From JAZDJP01 sp043803805 (GTDB lineage Bacteria > Planctomycetota > JAZDJP01), in the NCBI GenBank assembly GCA_043803805.1, contig JAZDJP010000115.1:1-14161 (forward strand): 14,161 nt of DNA, in the 5' to 3' direction. Position numbers and translations under genes: made by a program. The notes beneath the pieces were generated by a model. That model was not told the DNA's origin and did no database searches. It worked only from the letters and a program-made list of their open reading frames with translations. This document shows, piece by piece, positions 14,042-14,161 of this stretch. Numbering within the stretch: the stretch's first letter is position 1; every line of letters begins with the position of its first letter.

Positions 14042-14161
14042 ATGAATAAGAAAGGCTTCACACTCATCGAGCTCATGATCGTGGTGGCCATTATCGCCAT
14101 TATCGCGGCGATCGCCATCCCGAACCTGCTCCGCGGCCGTTTGACCGCGAACGAGACCGCC
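14042..14161 (+). CDS. Type IV pilin-like prepilin, N-terminal part
   Basis: Forty residues are visible before the window ends. They show a class III signal: short basic leader MNKKG, cleavage before F6, glutamate at mature position 5 (FTLIE), and a 20-residue hydrophobic helix with the usual IVVAIIAIIAAIAIP sequence. The sequence then continues NLLRGRLTANETA. The leader would be cut and the phenylalanine methylated by PilD-type prepilin peptidase. The NLLR...NE continuation is common in pilins and pseudopilins of acidobacteria-like and candidate-phylum bacteria. Major pilin, minor pilin or type II secretion pseudopilin cannot be separated from this fragment. The strong ribosome binding site and dedicated promoter favour an abundant subunit. 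Confidence 0.93.
   Translation, partial: MNKKGFTLIELMIVVAIIAIIAAIAIPNLLRGRLTANETA

Overview
The window comes from a GC-rich, gene-dense bacterial chromosome. Three features suggest an uncultured Gram-negative lineage, of the kind found among planctomycete-like or other deep-branching candidate phyla: a DUF1549 protein, two TMEM260-like (DUF2723) membrane glycosyltransferases with TPR tails, and a type IV pilin-like prepilin ending in IPNLLRGRLTANE. I cannot assign a phylum from the sequence alone. There are no tRNA or rRNA genes, no CRISPR array and no transposase gene.

Layout. Bases 1-2535 are read on the minus strand. They hold the start of an exported DUF1549 protein (1-273, cut by the window edge) and a tightly packed two-gene unit. 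That unit is an unrecognised membrane-anchored or lipoprotein-like protein (2535-1681) followed 2 bases later by a radical SAM/SPASM enzyme with every expected cluster cysteine (1678-548). Bases 2536-2907 carry no convincing gene but hold a hairpin and a repeat-like dyad. A short, AT-richer plus-strand gene for a membrane-anchored protein of unknown function follows (2908-3339). Next is a large minimal-type bifunctional proline catabolic enzyme, PutA (3538-6519).

An extended -10 promoter (6566-6574) then starts a plus-strand unit: a class V aminotransferase (6632-7771), a Gfo/Idh/MocA oxidoreductase (7789-8850) and two tandem paralogous multi-spanning glycosyltransferase-like proteins with TPR tails (9216-11624 and 11621-13852, overlapping by ATGA). 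A 354-base non-autonomous element (8860-9213), with about 30-base terminal inverted repeats and a TTA target duplication, is inserted between the oxidoreductase and the first glycosyltransferase. The second TTA copy supplies the A of that gene's ATG. If the element and one TTA are removed, the two genes sit 8 bases apart, so the four genes probably formed one operon before the insertion.

The window ends in a prepilin gene (14042 onward) with a near-perfect ribosome binding site and a sigma-54-like promoter, with an inverted-repeat operator candidate upstream.

How the genes may work together. PutA turns proline into glutamate. The aminotransferase and oxidoreductase are probably co-transcribed, but their substrates cannot be read from sequence. 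The tandem DUF2723 proteins probably transfer sugar from a lipid carrier to exported proteins or glycans, and a pilin gene lies next to them. The unit most likely to be an undescribed system is the minus-strand pair of radical SAM/SPASM enzyme and unknown partner protein. The most informative structural event is the insertion exactly at a start codon.
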